Origin: DATKMK01 sp035541895
GTDB taxonomy: Bacteria; Desulfobacterota; Binatia; HRBIN30; JACQVA1
NCBI GenBank assembly: GCA_035541895.1
Contig: DATKMK010000077.1
Span: 1-44,919 of the forward strand
Direction of reading: 5' to 3'
DNA: 44,919 nucleotides
In this document: piece by piece, positions 23,501 to 31,315 of the stretch
Layout of the letters: each line of letters starts with the position of its first letter
Numbering within the stretch: the first letter of the stretch is position 1
The notes under the pieces: generated by a model
The model's input: only the letters and a program-made list of their open reading frames with translations
Databases searched by the model: none
Told to the model about the DNA's origin: nothing
Program-made: the position numbers and the translations under genes

Positions 23501-24437
23501 TGTTTTCGAAGTACCAGTCGGACGCGTGATTCGACGTGTCGGTCTGCCAGTTGTAGCGGGTGGTACTGTTCCCGCCCCAACGGCGCACCGGCAGAGCGAG
23601 TTCGGCGGCAAGATTTTCGTCCGCGAAGTTCATTCCGTAGATGAACGGACTGATCGGGTGGCGACCGGCGCTGACGTCAATGCTCAACGCAGGGCCCGTC
23701 CCAGGCGGTACGGGTGTCGGCGTCGGCGCCCCGCTCGCGACGAACGAAATGTCGTCGAGGTAGTAGGTCGACTGCGCGCCGCCAGTGTTGTTGAACCAAG
23801 AGACGTAGGTGACCTGGGCCGGCTGGCCCAGGCCCCAGAGCGGCACGTCGACCTGTGTCCACGCGCCGGCCGCCGGTGTGACGTTCTGCGTGATCGAGGC
23901 GCCGGAGCTGTTGTTGCCGAGCACGACTTGAATGGTTTGACCGCCGCTGCTGCCGCCGTGAACGAAGAAGCGGAACGTGTCGTACGCACTAACGTCGAGC
24001 AGATCGAGGCGGCCGAGTTGCAGTCCGCTCCACGATCCGGTGTAGGTCACCGCGATCGCACGGGTACCGGAGTGAATTGGCGACGCGGCGCTGAAGTTGT
24101 TGCTCACGCCGCCCCATGACCAATCTTGCCACGGTAATGTCACGGCGTCCGCGTAGACAACCAGGCCGCTACCGACCGGCGTCAGCGTCGCAGCCGCCGC
24201 AGCACGCGGCACAACAGACGCAACTGGGAGCGTGACGAAACTGGCGAGCGTGACAAAAGCCGCCAGCCACCTCACTGCAAGCGTCGCGTTCTCGACCGGT
24301 CTCGACACGGCGACGGAACGCGGTGCAACCGCGGTGCCAGCTTTCACGCACGAGCCGCGGCTCCCATCAGGGATTCCGTCGCATGCCGCGACTCGGCGGA
24401 CCCGGCTCAGCCCATCCCTGCGTCCTAAGACCTTCAT
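20580..24437 (-). CDS. Secreted GH44 endoglucanase with N-terminal binding domain and two LamG-like domains
   Basis: This 1285-residue exported glycoside hydrolase has five parts: a long basic N-region with signal segment (to about 85), a galactose-binding-like beta-sandwich (about 89-238), a short Pro/Thr linker, the GH44 barrel plus beta domain (about 245-765), and a Thr/Ser/Pro linker (about 768-878). Two concanavalin/LamG-like domains follow (about 879-1078 and 1091-1285). The proposed acid/base is Glu436 in LDNEPMLW and the nucleophile Glu609 in AISEYNWG; their 173-residue spacing fits GH44. SPFIYGMNF and RWGGNSTTRYNW are also typical. Family members cut cellulose, xyloglucan or glucomannan. 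AAGGA precedes the ATG at 24437. It is divergent from the next gene, only 79 bases away. Confidence 0.9.
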   Translation of the reverse strand: MKVLGRRDGLSRVRRVAACDGIPDGSRGSCVKAGTAVAPRSVAVSRPVENATLAVRWLAAFVTLASFVTLPVASVVPRAAAAATLTPVGSGLVVYADAVTLPWQDWSWGGVSNNFSAASPIHSGTRAIAVTYTGSWSGLQLGRLDLLDVSAYDTFRFFVHGGSSGGQTIQVVLGNNSSGASITQNVTPAAGAWTQVDVPLWGLGQPAQVTYVSWFNNTGGAQSTYYLDDISFVASGAPTPTPVPPGTGPALSIDVSAGRHPISPFIYGMNFADENLAAELALPVRRWGGNSTTRYNWQTDTSNHASDWYFENIPNDNGNPAALPDGSSSDRFVDQDRRTGTATLMTVPLIGWTPKDRAYACGFSVAKYGAQHSTDPWRPDCGNGITASGSTITGNSPVDTSVAITPSYVQAWVQHFIGRYGTAAGGGVRFYNLDNEPMLWSDTHRDVHPSPTSFDEIRDRTFAYAAAIKAVDPSAQTLGPAEWGWTGYFWSTLDWVSGGDWWNNPQDRLAHGNTAFAEWYLQQMRTYEEQHGTRILDYLDEHYYPQASGVSLSGAGDANTQALRLRSTRSLWDPTYVDESWIADTVRLIPRMREWMSNNYPSTKLAISEYNWGALDHINGALAQADVLGIFGREGLDLATLWRPPTSTQPGAFAFRMFLNYDGARGRFGDIGVRADSDDQSQLSVYAAQRSSDGALTIIVVNKTGSPLTSTVTLAGFNGAVIAPVFRYSPANVAAVVRDTDQPIGPAGFSSTFPASSITLLVLPTGAGSASATPSASSTATSTATITRTMSATASPTRIAIATPTMTPSATATATPSRTPSATPTKTPTTTRTSAATVAPTSTPTPSLTKAASATASASFTATPAATFTSAAATPTEAGPLGYWRFDEGRGTVVGDSSGFGNTGTAQNGMTWSTGRIGGAGAFDAVDDQVRISSSPSVNVSGTGLSIEAWVRPSATDGYRVLVHKEGQFSLALSNGQLTYADSMTWSYATVGSYGNVATNAWSHVAVTFDGSSIRFYLNGIVVGTKARIGSLTANGNPLCLGAYNCSALRFGGALDEVALYARPLSAAELQAHAAAGNPTQTPTPAATPAGRTAFWRFDEGSGTTVRDSSGMNNSGTAQNGMAWTSGKVGSAGAFDGVDDQVRIADSASVRITGTGLTIAAWVRPTASNGYRVIVHKEGQYSFALSNGQLTYADSIAWSYATIGAYGSVPLNTWSYVAVTFDGIVLRFYVSGAEVGNTPHTGSVSANTNPVCLASYNCAALRFAGALDDVSLYSRALTPAELAPQ
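20583..21800 (-). repeat. Tandem duplication of the LamG-like coding segment
   Basis: The segments from about 21800 to 21225 and 21165 to 20583 encode two LamG-like domains that align without gaps and share most residues. Examples are RVLVHKEGQFSLALSNGQ versus RVIVHKEGQYSFALSNGQ. The DNA is also clearly similar, pointing to a fairly recent in-frame duplication. A short Thr/Pro linker separates the copies. Confidence 0.8.
21805..22140 (-). repeat. Low-complexity Thr/Ser/Pro linker DNA
   Basis: About 110 codons encode a degenerate Thr/Ser/Ala/Pro linker, made of units such as TPSATATPS, between the catalytic and LamG parts of the GH44 protein. The repeat is imperfect and varies from unit to unit. 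A shorter linker of the same style occurs in the beta-propeller protein at about 7650-7780. Confidence 0.7.
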
Positions 24438-24516
24438 CCATATTTCCTTGGGTCGTCGCGCGTCCCGTGGTAGCGAGCAGTCAGCTCTCGCCAGACACGG
24501 CCAATGGAGGTGACAC

Positions 24517-25638
24517 ATGTTCCGTGGCACGCACGAGCGAATGCAACGGCATCAACAGCCCCCGATCGACCCGCGTCAGCAAATGATCGAGGACGCGGTC
24601 GAGCTACTCTACCACGCAACGGAACTCGGGCGACCAATTCCCGCCGAGATTCGCGCGCCGCTCTTGGCGGCTCAGGCGGTCGCCCGCACGGGCGTCACCG
24701 TGGAGCCGGCCGCTGAGGCGCTGCTGCTTGATGCCTACACGAAACTGGCCGACTTGATGCGCCCGGTGACCGCCACGACGCTCCGCGCCTCCGAGCGGCG
24801 ATTCGGCCGGCGCCCGTGGTGGAGTCGCCTGTTCACTCGTCGCAAGCTCGCCGAGGGCCAGATCATCTCGATTCATTTCGGTCTCATCGCGATGCTGATC
24901 TTCGCTTTGCTGGTCGGGGGCGAATGGATGCGGGCGTTCGTCGCCGGACTGGCCGACGCGCAACGCAACCTGGATCAGGTCGAAACCGACCTGCGCTCCT
25001 ACGGCATCGATCCGTCGAGCTTTGAGGCGAATCAATCGACGGTTTCGGACACGCTACCATCGGCTGTCGCCCCGATCGTCCCCGGATCGCGGCAGCAAGC
25101 GCTCATCACGCAGTGGGGACGCCTGCAGGAAAAGGTAACCGCCGACTACCAGTCACTTTACGACTGGTTTTCATTCAGTCGGATCGCCACAGATGCGCAG
25201 GGCAAGCCGACCGTTCGCTACCACTACGTGTTCGGTCATCTGGCAGTCCAGGATGCCGTGGCCGCAGTCGGCATCGTTGTGGGCGGATTTCTGCTGCCCG
25301 TGTTGTACGCCGCGCTCGGCACCTGCGTATACTTACTGCGCACGATGTACACGCGGATGGTCGAGCGCAGTTTCGATCCGACCGATGCCGGTCAGTTTCC
25401 GCTGCGCATCTTTCTCGGCACGTTGAGCGGCCTAACGTTGCAGTGGATTGTTGCGAACGGCTCCACGCCGGTTCCCGGCGGGCTCACGCCGGCGATTCTC
25501 GTGTTTCTCGCCGGCTACAGCGTCGAACTGCTGTTCGCCATCTTGGACCGGCTGCTTGGCAGCGCGAAGGAGATGTTCAAATCGGCACCGGCGCCGAGCC
25601 CCGCGCCCGCCCATCCAACCCCGCAACCGGCGCCCTGA
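24517..25638 (+). CDS. Four-TM membrane protein of unknown function
   Basis: I do not recognise this 373-residue protein. Residues 1-110 are cytoplasm-like and helical, ending in a basic patch (RRFGRRPWWSRLFTRRK). Predicted membrane segments are at about 117-136, 247-275, 294-312 and 322-346. Between the first two lies a roughly 105-residue soluble domain with a helical start (ADAQRNLDQVETDLRSYGI) and Trp/Tyr-rich WGRLQEKVTADYQSLYDWF. The C-terminus is a Pro/Ala tail. GGAGGTGA lies five bases before the ATG, so the start is firm. It is divergent from the GH44 gene and shares a 79-base control region with it; a functional link is only a guess. Confidence 0.75.
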   Translation: MFRGTHERMQRHQQPPIDPRQQMIEDAVELLYHATELGRPIPAEIRAPLLAAQAVARTGVTVEPAAEALLLDAYTKLADLMRPVTATTLRASERRFGRRPWWSRLFTRRKLAEGQIISIHFGLIAMLIFALLVGGEWMRAFVAGLADAQRNLDQVETDLRSYGIDPSSFEANQSTVSDTLPSAVAPIVPGSRQQALITQWGRLQEKVTADYQSLYDWFSFSRIATDAQGKPTVRYHYVFGHLAVQDAVAAVGIVVGGFLLPVLYAALGTCVYLLRTMYTRMVERSFDPTDAGQFPLRIFLGTLSGLTLQWIVANGSTPVPGGLTPAILVFLAGYSVELLFAILDRLLGSAKEMFKSAPAPSPAPAHPTPQPAP

Positions 25639-25650
25639 GCACCGCGGCAT

Positions 25651-26811
25651 CTATGCGAGACCGGCGCCCATGAGATCGACGAAGTTGTCGGCGTAAAACC
25701 GGGCTTTGGCACGTTCGCCGATTCCGGCCATGGTGTCTTCGAACCGTTTCAGCGGATTGCGCCCGCCTTCGACGTGCGGCCAGTCCGACGAAAACAGCAA
25801 CACCTCTTCGCCGACTTGCTCGATGATCCAGCCCACCGGCTCGGTGGGGTACGGCGTCACCCGGATTTGCCGGCGGACGTAGTCGCTCGGGCGTAGTTTC
25901 AACAAACGCAGACGCTCTTCGCTCTTGTGAAACGCCTCGTGGGCGGTGTCGAGCTGGCGCATCCAGCTCGGCAGCCACACCGCGCCCTGCTCGATGACCC
26001 CAACCTTGAGTTCGGGGAAGTGATCGAACACCCGATCGAAGATCATGGTCGCCAGGGTTTGCATCGGCGGGAACGGAATCGCCATGAAATCGACCGAGCG
26101 GAAGTTCTCCGCGCCGCCGTGAAAATCGGTGACCATCGGCAAACCGTTCTTGAAGTAGTCGGGATCGAGAAGTCGGCCGCCGCCGCCGACATGAAACACG
26201 ATCGGCACCCGTGCCTCTTGCGCCACCTGCCAGAGCGGAAACAGCCCGGTGTGGCTGGGCGAATGGCCCTTCGGACACGCGGACGGAATCAGCAACGCCT
26301 TGCAGCCCATGGCGATGGCCTCGATCGCCATCGCACGCGCCTGCGCGAAGTCGGCGAGCGGCACGTAGCCCACCGAAAGGAGTCGCGGATCGACGGAGCA
26401 GAAGTCGACGATCGCGCGATTGTGTGCGCGCGCGAGGCCATAGGCGAACGTCGCATCGTCCGCGTGCTCGGCGGCGACGAAGTACTTGTTCATGAACGTG
26501 TTGAAGACGAGTTGGCTGCGGAACCCAAGCAGGTCGAGGGCGCGCGGGCGGTCTTCCTTGATGAACGAGCCGAGCGCGCTCCAATTCTTGCGCAGCATGA
26601 TCTCGGCTTCGAGCTTCGGCCGCTCCGCCGCGTCGGCGTGCAAACGGCGCAGCTTGTCGATCAGTTTCTCCTCGCCCGGCTTGACGGTGCTGACGTACAG
26701 CGGCTTGAGCCGCGCGCGGATATCCGGATCCGCGTACGGCACCACCCAGTCGGGGGTTTCCATCACGTGTGAGTCGGCGTCGTGATACACGCGCCCTTCT
26801 GCGTACGCCAT
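25651..26811 (-). CDS. Amidohydrolase family protein (COG2159 type)
   Basis: This 386-residue metal-dependent hydrolase has a TIM-barrel of the amidohydrolase-2 group, which also contains decarboxylases. DADSHVMETPDW (residues 11-22) replaces the usual HxH start, as in many members of this group. FHVGGGGR (about 221-228) supplies a later His, and SDWPHVEGG (about 345-353) the metal-binding Asp and nearby residues. The ATG at 26811 follows GGAGGAG. The substrate is unknown. A related but partial gene lies at the right end of the window. Confidence 0.88.
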   Translation of the reverse strand: MAYAEGRVYHDADSHVMETPDWVVPYADPDIRARLKPLYVSTVKPGEEKLIDKLRRLHADAAERPKLEAEIMLRKNWSALGSFIKEDRPRALDLLGFRSQLVFNTFMNKYFVAAEHADDATFAYGLARAHNRAIVDFCSVDPRLLSVGYVPLADFAQARAMAIEAIAMGCKALLIPSACPKGHSPSHTGLFPLWQVAQEARVPIVFHVGGGGRLLDPDYFKNGLPMVTDFHGGAENFRSVDFMAIPFPPMQTLATMIFDRVFDHFPELKVGVIEQGAVWLPSWMRQLDTAHEAFHKSEERLRLLKLRPSDYVRRQIRVTPYPTEPVGWIIEQVGEEVLLFSSDWPHVEGGRNPLKRFEDTMAGIGERAKARFYADNFVDLMGAGLA

Positions 26812-27029
26812 CAGCTCCTCCCGTTGTCATATAGTACATAGTCCGGGGCCACTCGGACGAGCAAGCGTGCCGCCGCGTTGTGCAGTGACCCATTTCCGAG
26901 CAATGGGCGGAGCCCAAGTCATGCCTTTCTCCATCGAACGTCAACTCGATTCCGCCGGTCGACGTATTGCTCATTCGAATTCGTGGTTGTACGAAAGGAA
27001 TCGGTGAGAGAGCGAAACGAGGTGGAATC

Positions 27030-28358
27030 ATGGCCAGCGACACGCTGACGGTAACCGACAATCGAACCGGCAAGCAGTACACGATTGCGATCGAGCGGGG
27101 CGCGATCCGCGCCAACGATCTACGCCAGATTCGCGCGTCCGCCGACGACCCCGGCCTGGTCTCCTACGATCCGGGTTTGGTGAACACGGCGCCGTGCAAG
27201 AGCAAGGTCACCGAGATCGACGGCGACAAAGGCATTCTGCGCTACCGCGGCTATCCGATCGAGGAGCTGGCCGAGCGCAGCAGTTACCTGGAAACCGCGT
27301 ACTTGATCGTCAAGGGCGAGCTCCCCGACGTCCACCACTTCGAGATGTGGAAGTACAACATCAGCATCCACACGCTGGTGCACGAGAACATCAAAGTCTT
27401 CATGGACGGCTTCCGCTACGACGCGCATCCGATGGGCATCCTGCTCGGCACCATCGGCGCGCTCTCGACCTTCTATCCCGACGCCAAGGACATCCACGAC
27501 CTCGAGTCGCGCCGCCTGCAGACTCGCCGATTGATCGGCAAGCTGCCGACGCTGGCCGCCTTCGCCTATCGCCGCACGCGCGGGCTGCCGTACGTCTATC
27601 CCGACAACGAGCTGAGCTACACCGGCAACTTTCTCTCGATGCTCTTCAAGATGACCGAGCTGCGCTACCAGCCCGACCCCGTGCTCGAACACGCACTCGA
27701 CGTGCTGTTCATCTTGCACGCCGATCACGAGCTGAATTGTTCGACCAACGCGGTGCGCTCGGTTGCCAGCTCCGCGGTCGATCCGTTCTCGGCGCTCGCC
27801 GCCGGCATCGCCGCGCTCTACGGCCCGCTGCACGGCGGCGCCAACGAAGCCGTAATTCGCATGCTGGAAGAGATCGGCTCGCTCGACCGCATTCCCGAGT
27901 ACATCAAGAAGTTCAAGTCCGGCGACGGACGCCTGATGGGCTTCGGGCATCGCGTGTACAAGAACTACGATCCGCGCGCCAAGATCATCAAGAAGCTGGC
28001 GTACAACGTGTTCGAAGTGACCGGCAAGAACCATCTCATCGACATCGCGCTCGAACTCGAACGCATCGCGCTCGAAGACGAGTACTTCGTGTCGCGCCGA
28101 CTGTATCCCAACGTCGACTTCTACGCCGGTATCATCTACCAGGCGATGGGACTGCCGCTGACGATGTTCCCGGTCCTGTTCGCGATCGCCCGCACCGCCG
28201 GCTGGATGGCGCACTGGGCCGAGCTGGTGCGTGATCCGGAACAGAAGATCGTGCGGCCGCGTCAGATCTACATCGGCGAGGGACCGCGCCACTACACGCC
28301 GATCGAGCAGCGGCCCGCGCCGTCGATGCGTGAGGACGCGGTCAGCGAAAAGATCTGA
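27030..28358 (+). CDS. gltA: Citrate synthase, type I/II hexameric form
   Basis: This 442-residue enzyme condenses acetyl-CoA and oxaloacetate to citrate at the entry of the TCA cycle. Catalytic residues line up with E. coli His264, His305 and Asp362: His268 in GPLHGGANE, His307 in MGFGHRVYKNYDPR, and Asp363 in NVDFYAG. HADHELNCST (from residue 230) and IARPRQ-like VRPRQIY near the end are conserved. The ATG at 27030 is preceded by GAGGTGG; the frame is open upstream but without a better site. It is followed by a HIT gene 11 bases later. A 218-base gap separates it from the divergent amidohydrolase. Confidence 0.95.
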   Translation: MASDTLTVTDNRTGKQYTIAIERGAIRANDLRQIRASADDPGLVSYDPGLVNTAPCKSKVTEIDGDKGILRYRGYPIEELAERSSYLETAYLIVKGELPDVHHFEMWKYNISIHTLVHENIKVFMDGFRYDAHPMGILLGTIGALSTFYPDAKDIHDLESRRLQTRRLIGKLPTLAAFAYRRTRGLPYVYPDNELSYTGNFLSMLFKMTELRYQPDPVLEHALDVLFILHADHELNCSTNAVRSVASSAVDPFSALAAGIAALYGPLHGGANEAVIRMLEEIGSLDRIPEYIKKFKSGDGRLMGFGHRVYKNYDPRAKIIKKLAYNVFEVTGKNHLIDIALELERIALEDEYFVSRRLYPNVDFYAGIIYQAMGLPLTMFPVLFAIARTAGWMAHWAELVRDPEQKIVRPRQIYIGEGPRHYTPIEQRPAPSMREDAVSEKI

Positions 28359-28369
28359 GCGGTGTTGCG

Positions 28370-28792
28370 ATGCCCTCCTTATTCACGCGCATCATCAACG
28401 GCGAGTTGCCCGGCCGCTTCGTCTGGCGCGATCCGCGGTGCGTGGCCTTCCTGACCATCAATCCGCTGCGGCCCGGCCACACCTTGGTCGTCCCGATCGC
28501 CGAGATCGATCACTGGCTCGATCTCGATCCCGAGCTGGCGCGCCATCTGATGACGGTGTCGCAATCGATCGGCAAGGCGATCCAACACGGTTTCAAGCCG
28601 ACCAAGGTCGGCGCCATCATCGCCGGACTCGAGGTGCCGCACGTCCACATTCATCTGATACCGGTTGACGGCCTCGCCGATCTCAATTTCGCCAATCAGG
28701 ACCTCAATCCGAATCCCGCCGATCTCGATCGCGCCGCCGAGACGATTCGCAGCTCGCTGCGTCGTCTCGGCTACAAACACGTCGCGAGTTGA
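28370..28792 (+). CDS. HIT family hydrolase
   Basis: This 140-residue histidine-triad protein carries the active-site motif HVHIHLIP at residues 91-98, with the middle His expected as nucleophile. SLFTRIINGELPGRFV and LVVPIAEIDHWLDL near the N-terminus are the usual HIT pattern. Such proteins hydrolyse nucleoside phosphoramidates or dinucleotides in the cytoplasm. It is probably co-transcribed with citrate synthase, 11 bases upstream. Confidence 0.92.
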   Translation: MPSLFTRIINGELPGRFVWRDPRCVAFLTINPLRPGHTLVVPIAEIDHWLDLDPELARHLMTVSQSIGKAIQHGFKPTKVGAIIAGLEVPHVHIHLIPVDGLADLNFANQDLNPNPADLDRAAETIRSSLRRLGYKHVAS

Positions 28793-28827
28793 TCGCGCAG
28801 CACGACGAACGGCCGCCCGCGTGACTT

Positions 28828-29919
28828 CTAGGAATAGACGATCACGCTGCGGGCCACTTCACCCTTTTCCATCGCGTCGAAGGCGCTGTTGACGTCGTCG
28901 AGCCCAATGCGCCGCGAGATCAACTCGTCGAGTTTGAGCCTCTTCTGCATGTAGAGATCGATCAACCCCGGCATATCGCGCCGCAGATTGCCCGACCCGT
29001 AGAGCGATCCCAGCACCGACTTTTCTTCGAGCGGAAACGCGGCGCCCATGAAGGCCACCTCGGTGCCGAACCCCGGCACCCCGACGATCACCGCCTTGCC
29101 GCCGCGCTTCAGTGACAGAAACGCCTGCTGAATCACGGCGGGCGCGCCGATGACTTCGAAGGCATAGTCGACGCCGACGCCGTCGGTGAGACTGCGAATC
29201 GCATCGACCGCGTCGACGTCCTTCGCATTCACGACATCGGTGGCGCCGAAGACCTTCGCCAACTCGAGTTTGTTGGGCATCAGGTCGACGGCAATGATTC
29301 TCGCCGCGCCGCACAGGCCCGCGCCTTGAATCACATTGAGCCCGACTCCGCCGCAGCCGAAGACGGCGACGGTTTCGCCCGGCCGCACCTTCGCGGTATT
29401 GGTCGCCGCGCCAACCCCGGTCATGACACCGCATCCGACCAGGCACGCCTTGTCGAGCGGGACATCGGCCGGAATCTTGATCGCCGCTGACGCCCGCACG
29501 ACCGTGCGTTCGGCGAACGACGCGACACCGGCCATTCGTCGGATTTCGACGCCATCTTTCTCGAAAACGCCTTCTTCGCCCGCGAGCGCCGCCTGCGTGC
29601 CCGACTCGCACAAGTGCGATCGTCCGGCGATGCAGTAGTGGCAAGCGCCGCAGCTCTGCACCCACGCCAGCACGACGTGATCCCCTTCCTTGAGTCCCGT
29701 GACTTCCTTGCCGACTTCTTCGACGATGCCCGCACCCTCGTGTCCAAGAATGCAGGGCGGCGGAAAGGGCAGCTTCGCCTGCACCACCGACAGATCGGAA
29801 TGACACACCCCGCTGGCTGCCAGCTTCACCACCACCTCACCCGCACGCGGCGGCTTGAGCGCCACCGACTCGACTTTGAGCGGCTGAAAGAATTCGTACA
29901 ACACGGCCCCTTTCACCAT
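28828..29919 (-). CDS. Zinc-dependent alcohol dehydrogenase
   Basis: This is a 363-residue medium-chain dehydrogenase/reductase close to class III and benzyl-alcohol types. Catalytic zinc ligands are in GVCHSD and ILGHEGAG. The structural zinc site has four Cys in SCGACHYC...LC. The NAD-binding motif is FGCGGVGLNVIQG, followed by the acidic IAVDLMPNK, which favours NAD. Substrate range cannot be read from sequence; oxidation of alcohols or thiol-aldehyde adducts is possible. The ATG at 29919 has AGGAG six bases upstream, better than an in-frame start at 29979. Confidence 0.9.
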   Translation of the reverse strand: MVKGAVLYEFFQPLKVESVALKPPRAGEVVVKLAASGVCHSDLSVVQAKLPFPPPCILGHEGAGIVEEVGKEVTGLKEGDHVVLAWVQSCGACHYCIAGRSHLCESGTQAALAGEEGVFEKDGVEIRRMAGVASFAERTVVRASAAIKIPADVPLDKACLVGCGVMTGVGAATNTAKVRPGETVAVFGCGGVGLNVIQGAGLCGAARIIAVDLMPNKLELAKVFGATDVVNAKDVDAVDAIRSLTDGVGVDYAFEVIGAPAVIQQAFLSLKRGGKAVIVGVPGFGTEVAFMGAAFPLEEKSVLGSLYGSGNLRRDMPGLIDLYMQKRLKLDELISRRIGLDDVNSAFDAMEKGEVARSVIVYS

Positions 29920-30066
29920 CTCGATCTCCTTCGCGGCAACTGCGCGCGCTTCGTACGCTGAAGCGTCGCCTCGGGTCAAGTCGTAGACGTGGGCGCCCTC
30001 GCTTGCAAGCCATTCGCAATTGGGGGGCGGTCCGTCGGCGACTTGTCATCGTGAGTCTGGTACCGC

Positions 30067-31311
30067 ATGGTGCGTAGGATGCGCCGGTTTGTTGCGGGTG
30101 GATTGCTCGTGCTGCTGCTCGGTGCATCGCCGGCGTGGGGCTTGGATGAGCTCGACGCGGAAGAAGATATCTCCGATCTGTTGCCCACGACGTTTCCGAT
30201 CGGCGCGCGAGCGCGCACGTTCGCCGAGCGCCCGTGGGCGGTTTTGCCGCAAGTGGGCTACGGACCCGACACCGGCCCGGTCATGGGCGCGCAGTTCTCG
30301 CACCGCGACGTTTTCGACTCCGGCACGGCGATCAGCACGAGCGCGGTGTATGCCCTCAATCATCAGCAGTCCTACTCGTTCTCGGTGGCGTCCCCCCATT
30401 TGATGGACGATCGGTTGCTGCTGATGTTGCGCGGCAAGTACTACTACGATCCTCAACGCTTTTACTTCGGGATCGGCAACAACGACATCGGTCCGGACCC
30501 GTTGGCGACGTACGGCTTCCAAGATGCCGGCGGTGCGCTCACCATCGGCTATCGCGTGTTCGAACGGGTCGCGATCAACTTCGCTATCGGCATTCGGGAG
30601 GTCCACATCGGCAAAGGCGATCGTCACGACGACACCCCTTTTCTGCAGGAACTCCCGGACTCGGACGAGCTTCCCGGCATCGGCGGCGGCGTCGTGAACC
30701 CGATCGCGCTGTCGCTGGTGTGGAATACGCGCGACGACGTTCTCCGCCCGACCCACGGATGGCGTGTCATTCTCAAAGCGATCCATACGAATAAGACACT
30801 GTTCAGCGACTTCGAGTTCACCCGTTACGCGCTTGATGCCGGCTATTTGCGTTCGTTCAATGACGGACGCCAAGTCCTTGGGCTGCGCGTCAACGGCGAG
30901 ATCATCGATGCGCCTACCCACGAAATTCCGTTCTGGGAGCTCTGCGAGCTCGGTGGCTCCGATACGCTGCGGGGATTCTTCCCCCATCGCTTCCTCGGCA
31001 AGAGCCGTGTGCTGCTCAACGGCGAAGCGCGCTTTCGCCTCGTCGAGTTCGACTTCTACAAATTGTGGCGGGTCCGAGTGGACGGAGTCCTGTTCGGCGA
31101 CGGCGGGCGCGTCTTCATCGATCGCAGCGACCTCGAAGATGAGTTTCACCTCAACAGCGAGTTTGTCGATCGCGTGTTCAGTGACTTTCAATACAGTTAC
31201 GGCGGTGGATTCCGCATCGCGTTGTCGGAGGCGCTGGTTGCACGCATCGACGTCGGCTTCAGCAACGAGGAGACGGGACTGGTCTATCTATCGTTCGGAC
31301 ACACCTTCTGA
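30067..31311 (+). CDS. Omp85-superfamily outer-membrane barrel without POTRA domains
   Basis: This 414-residue protein has a signal peptide (ends SPAWG, about residue 25), then a short linker and a surface-antigen (D15) barrel. The Omp85 hallmark appears as TLRGFFPHRF around residue 302. Alternating aromatic/polar strands fill the sequence, and it ends in HTF, the terminal aromatic signal for BAM-dependent insertion. There is no room for POTRA repeats, so it is not BamA or TamA but resembles stand-alone barrels. The role is unknown. It lies 148 bases from the divergent alcohol dehydrogenase and ends four bases from the histidine kinase stop. Confidence 0.85.
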   Translation: MVRRMRRFVAGGLLVLLLGASPAWGLDELDAEEDISDLLPTTFPIGARARTFAERPWAVLPQVGYGPDTGPVMGAQFSHRDVFDSGTAISTSAVYALNHQQSYSFSVASPHLMDDRLLLMLRGKYYYDPQRFYFGIGNNDIGPDPLATYGFQDAGGALTIGYRVFERVAINFAIGIREVHIGKGDRHDDTPFLQELPDSDELPGIGGGVVNPIALSLVWNTRDDVLRPTHGWRVILKAIHTNKTLFSDFEFTRYALDAGYLRSFNDGRQVLGLRVNGEIIDAPTHEIPFWELCELGGSDTLRGFFPHRFLGKSRVLLNGEARFRLVEFDFYKLWRVRVDGVLFGDGGRVFIDRSDLEDEFHLNSEFVDRVFSDFQYSYGGGFRIALSEALVARIDVGFSNEETGLVYLSFGHTF

Positions 31312-31315
31312 GTGC

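Noticed and set aside
26812..27029. A promoter for citrate synthase in the divergent gap
   Set aside because: TTGCTC and TACGAA at 17-base spacing can be aligned, but both boxes are poor matches, so I do not list it.
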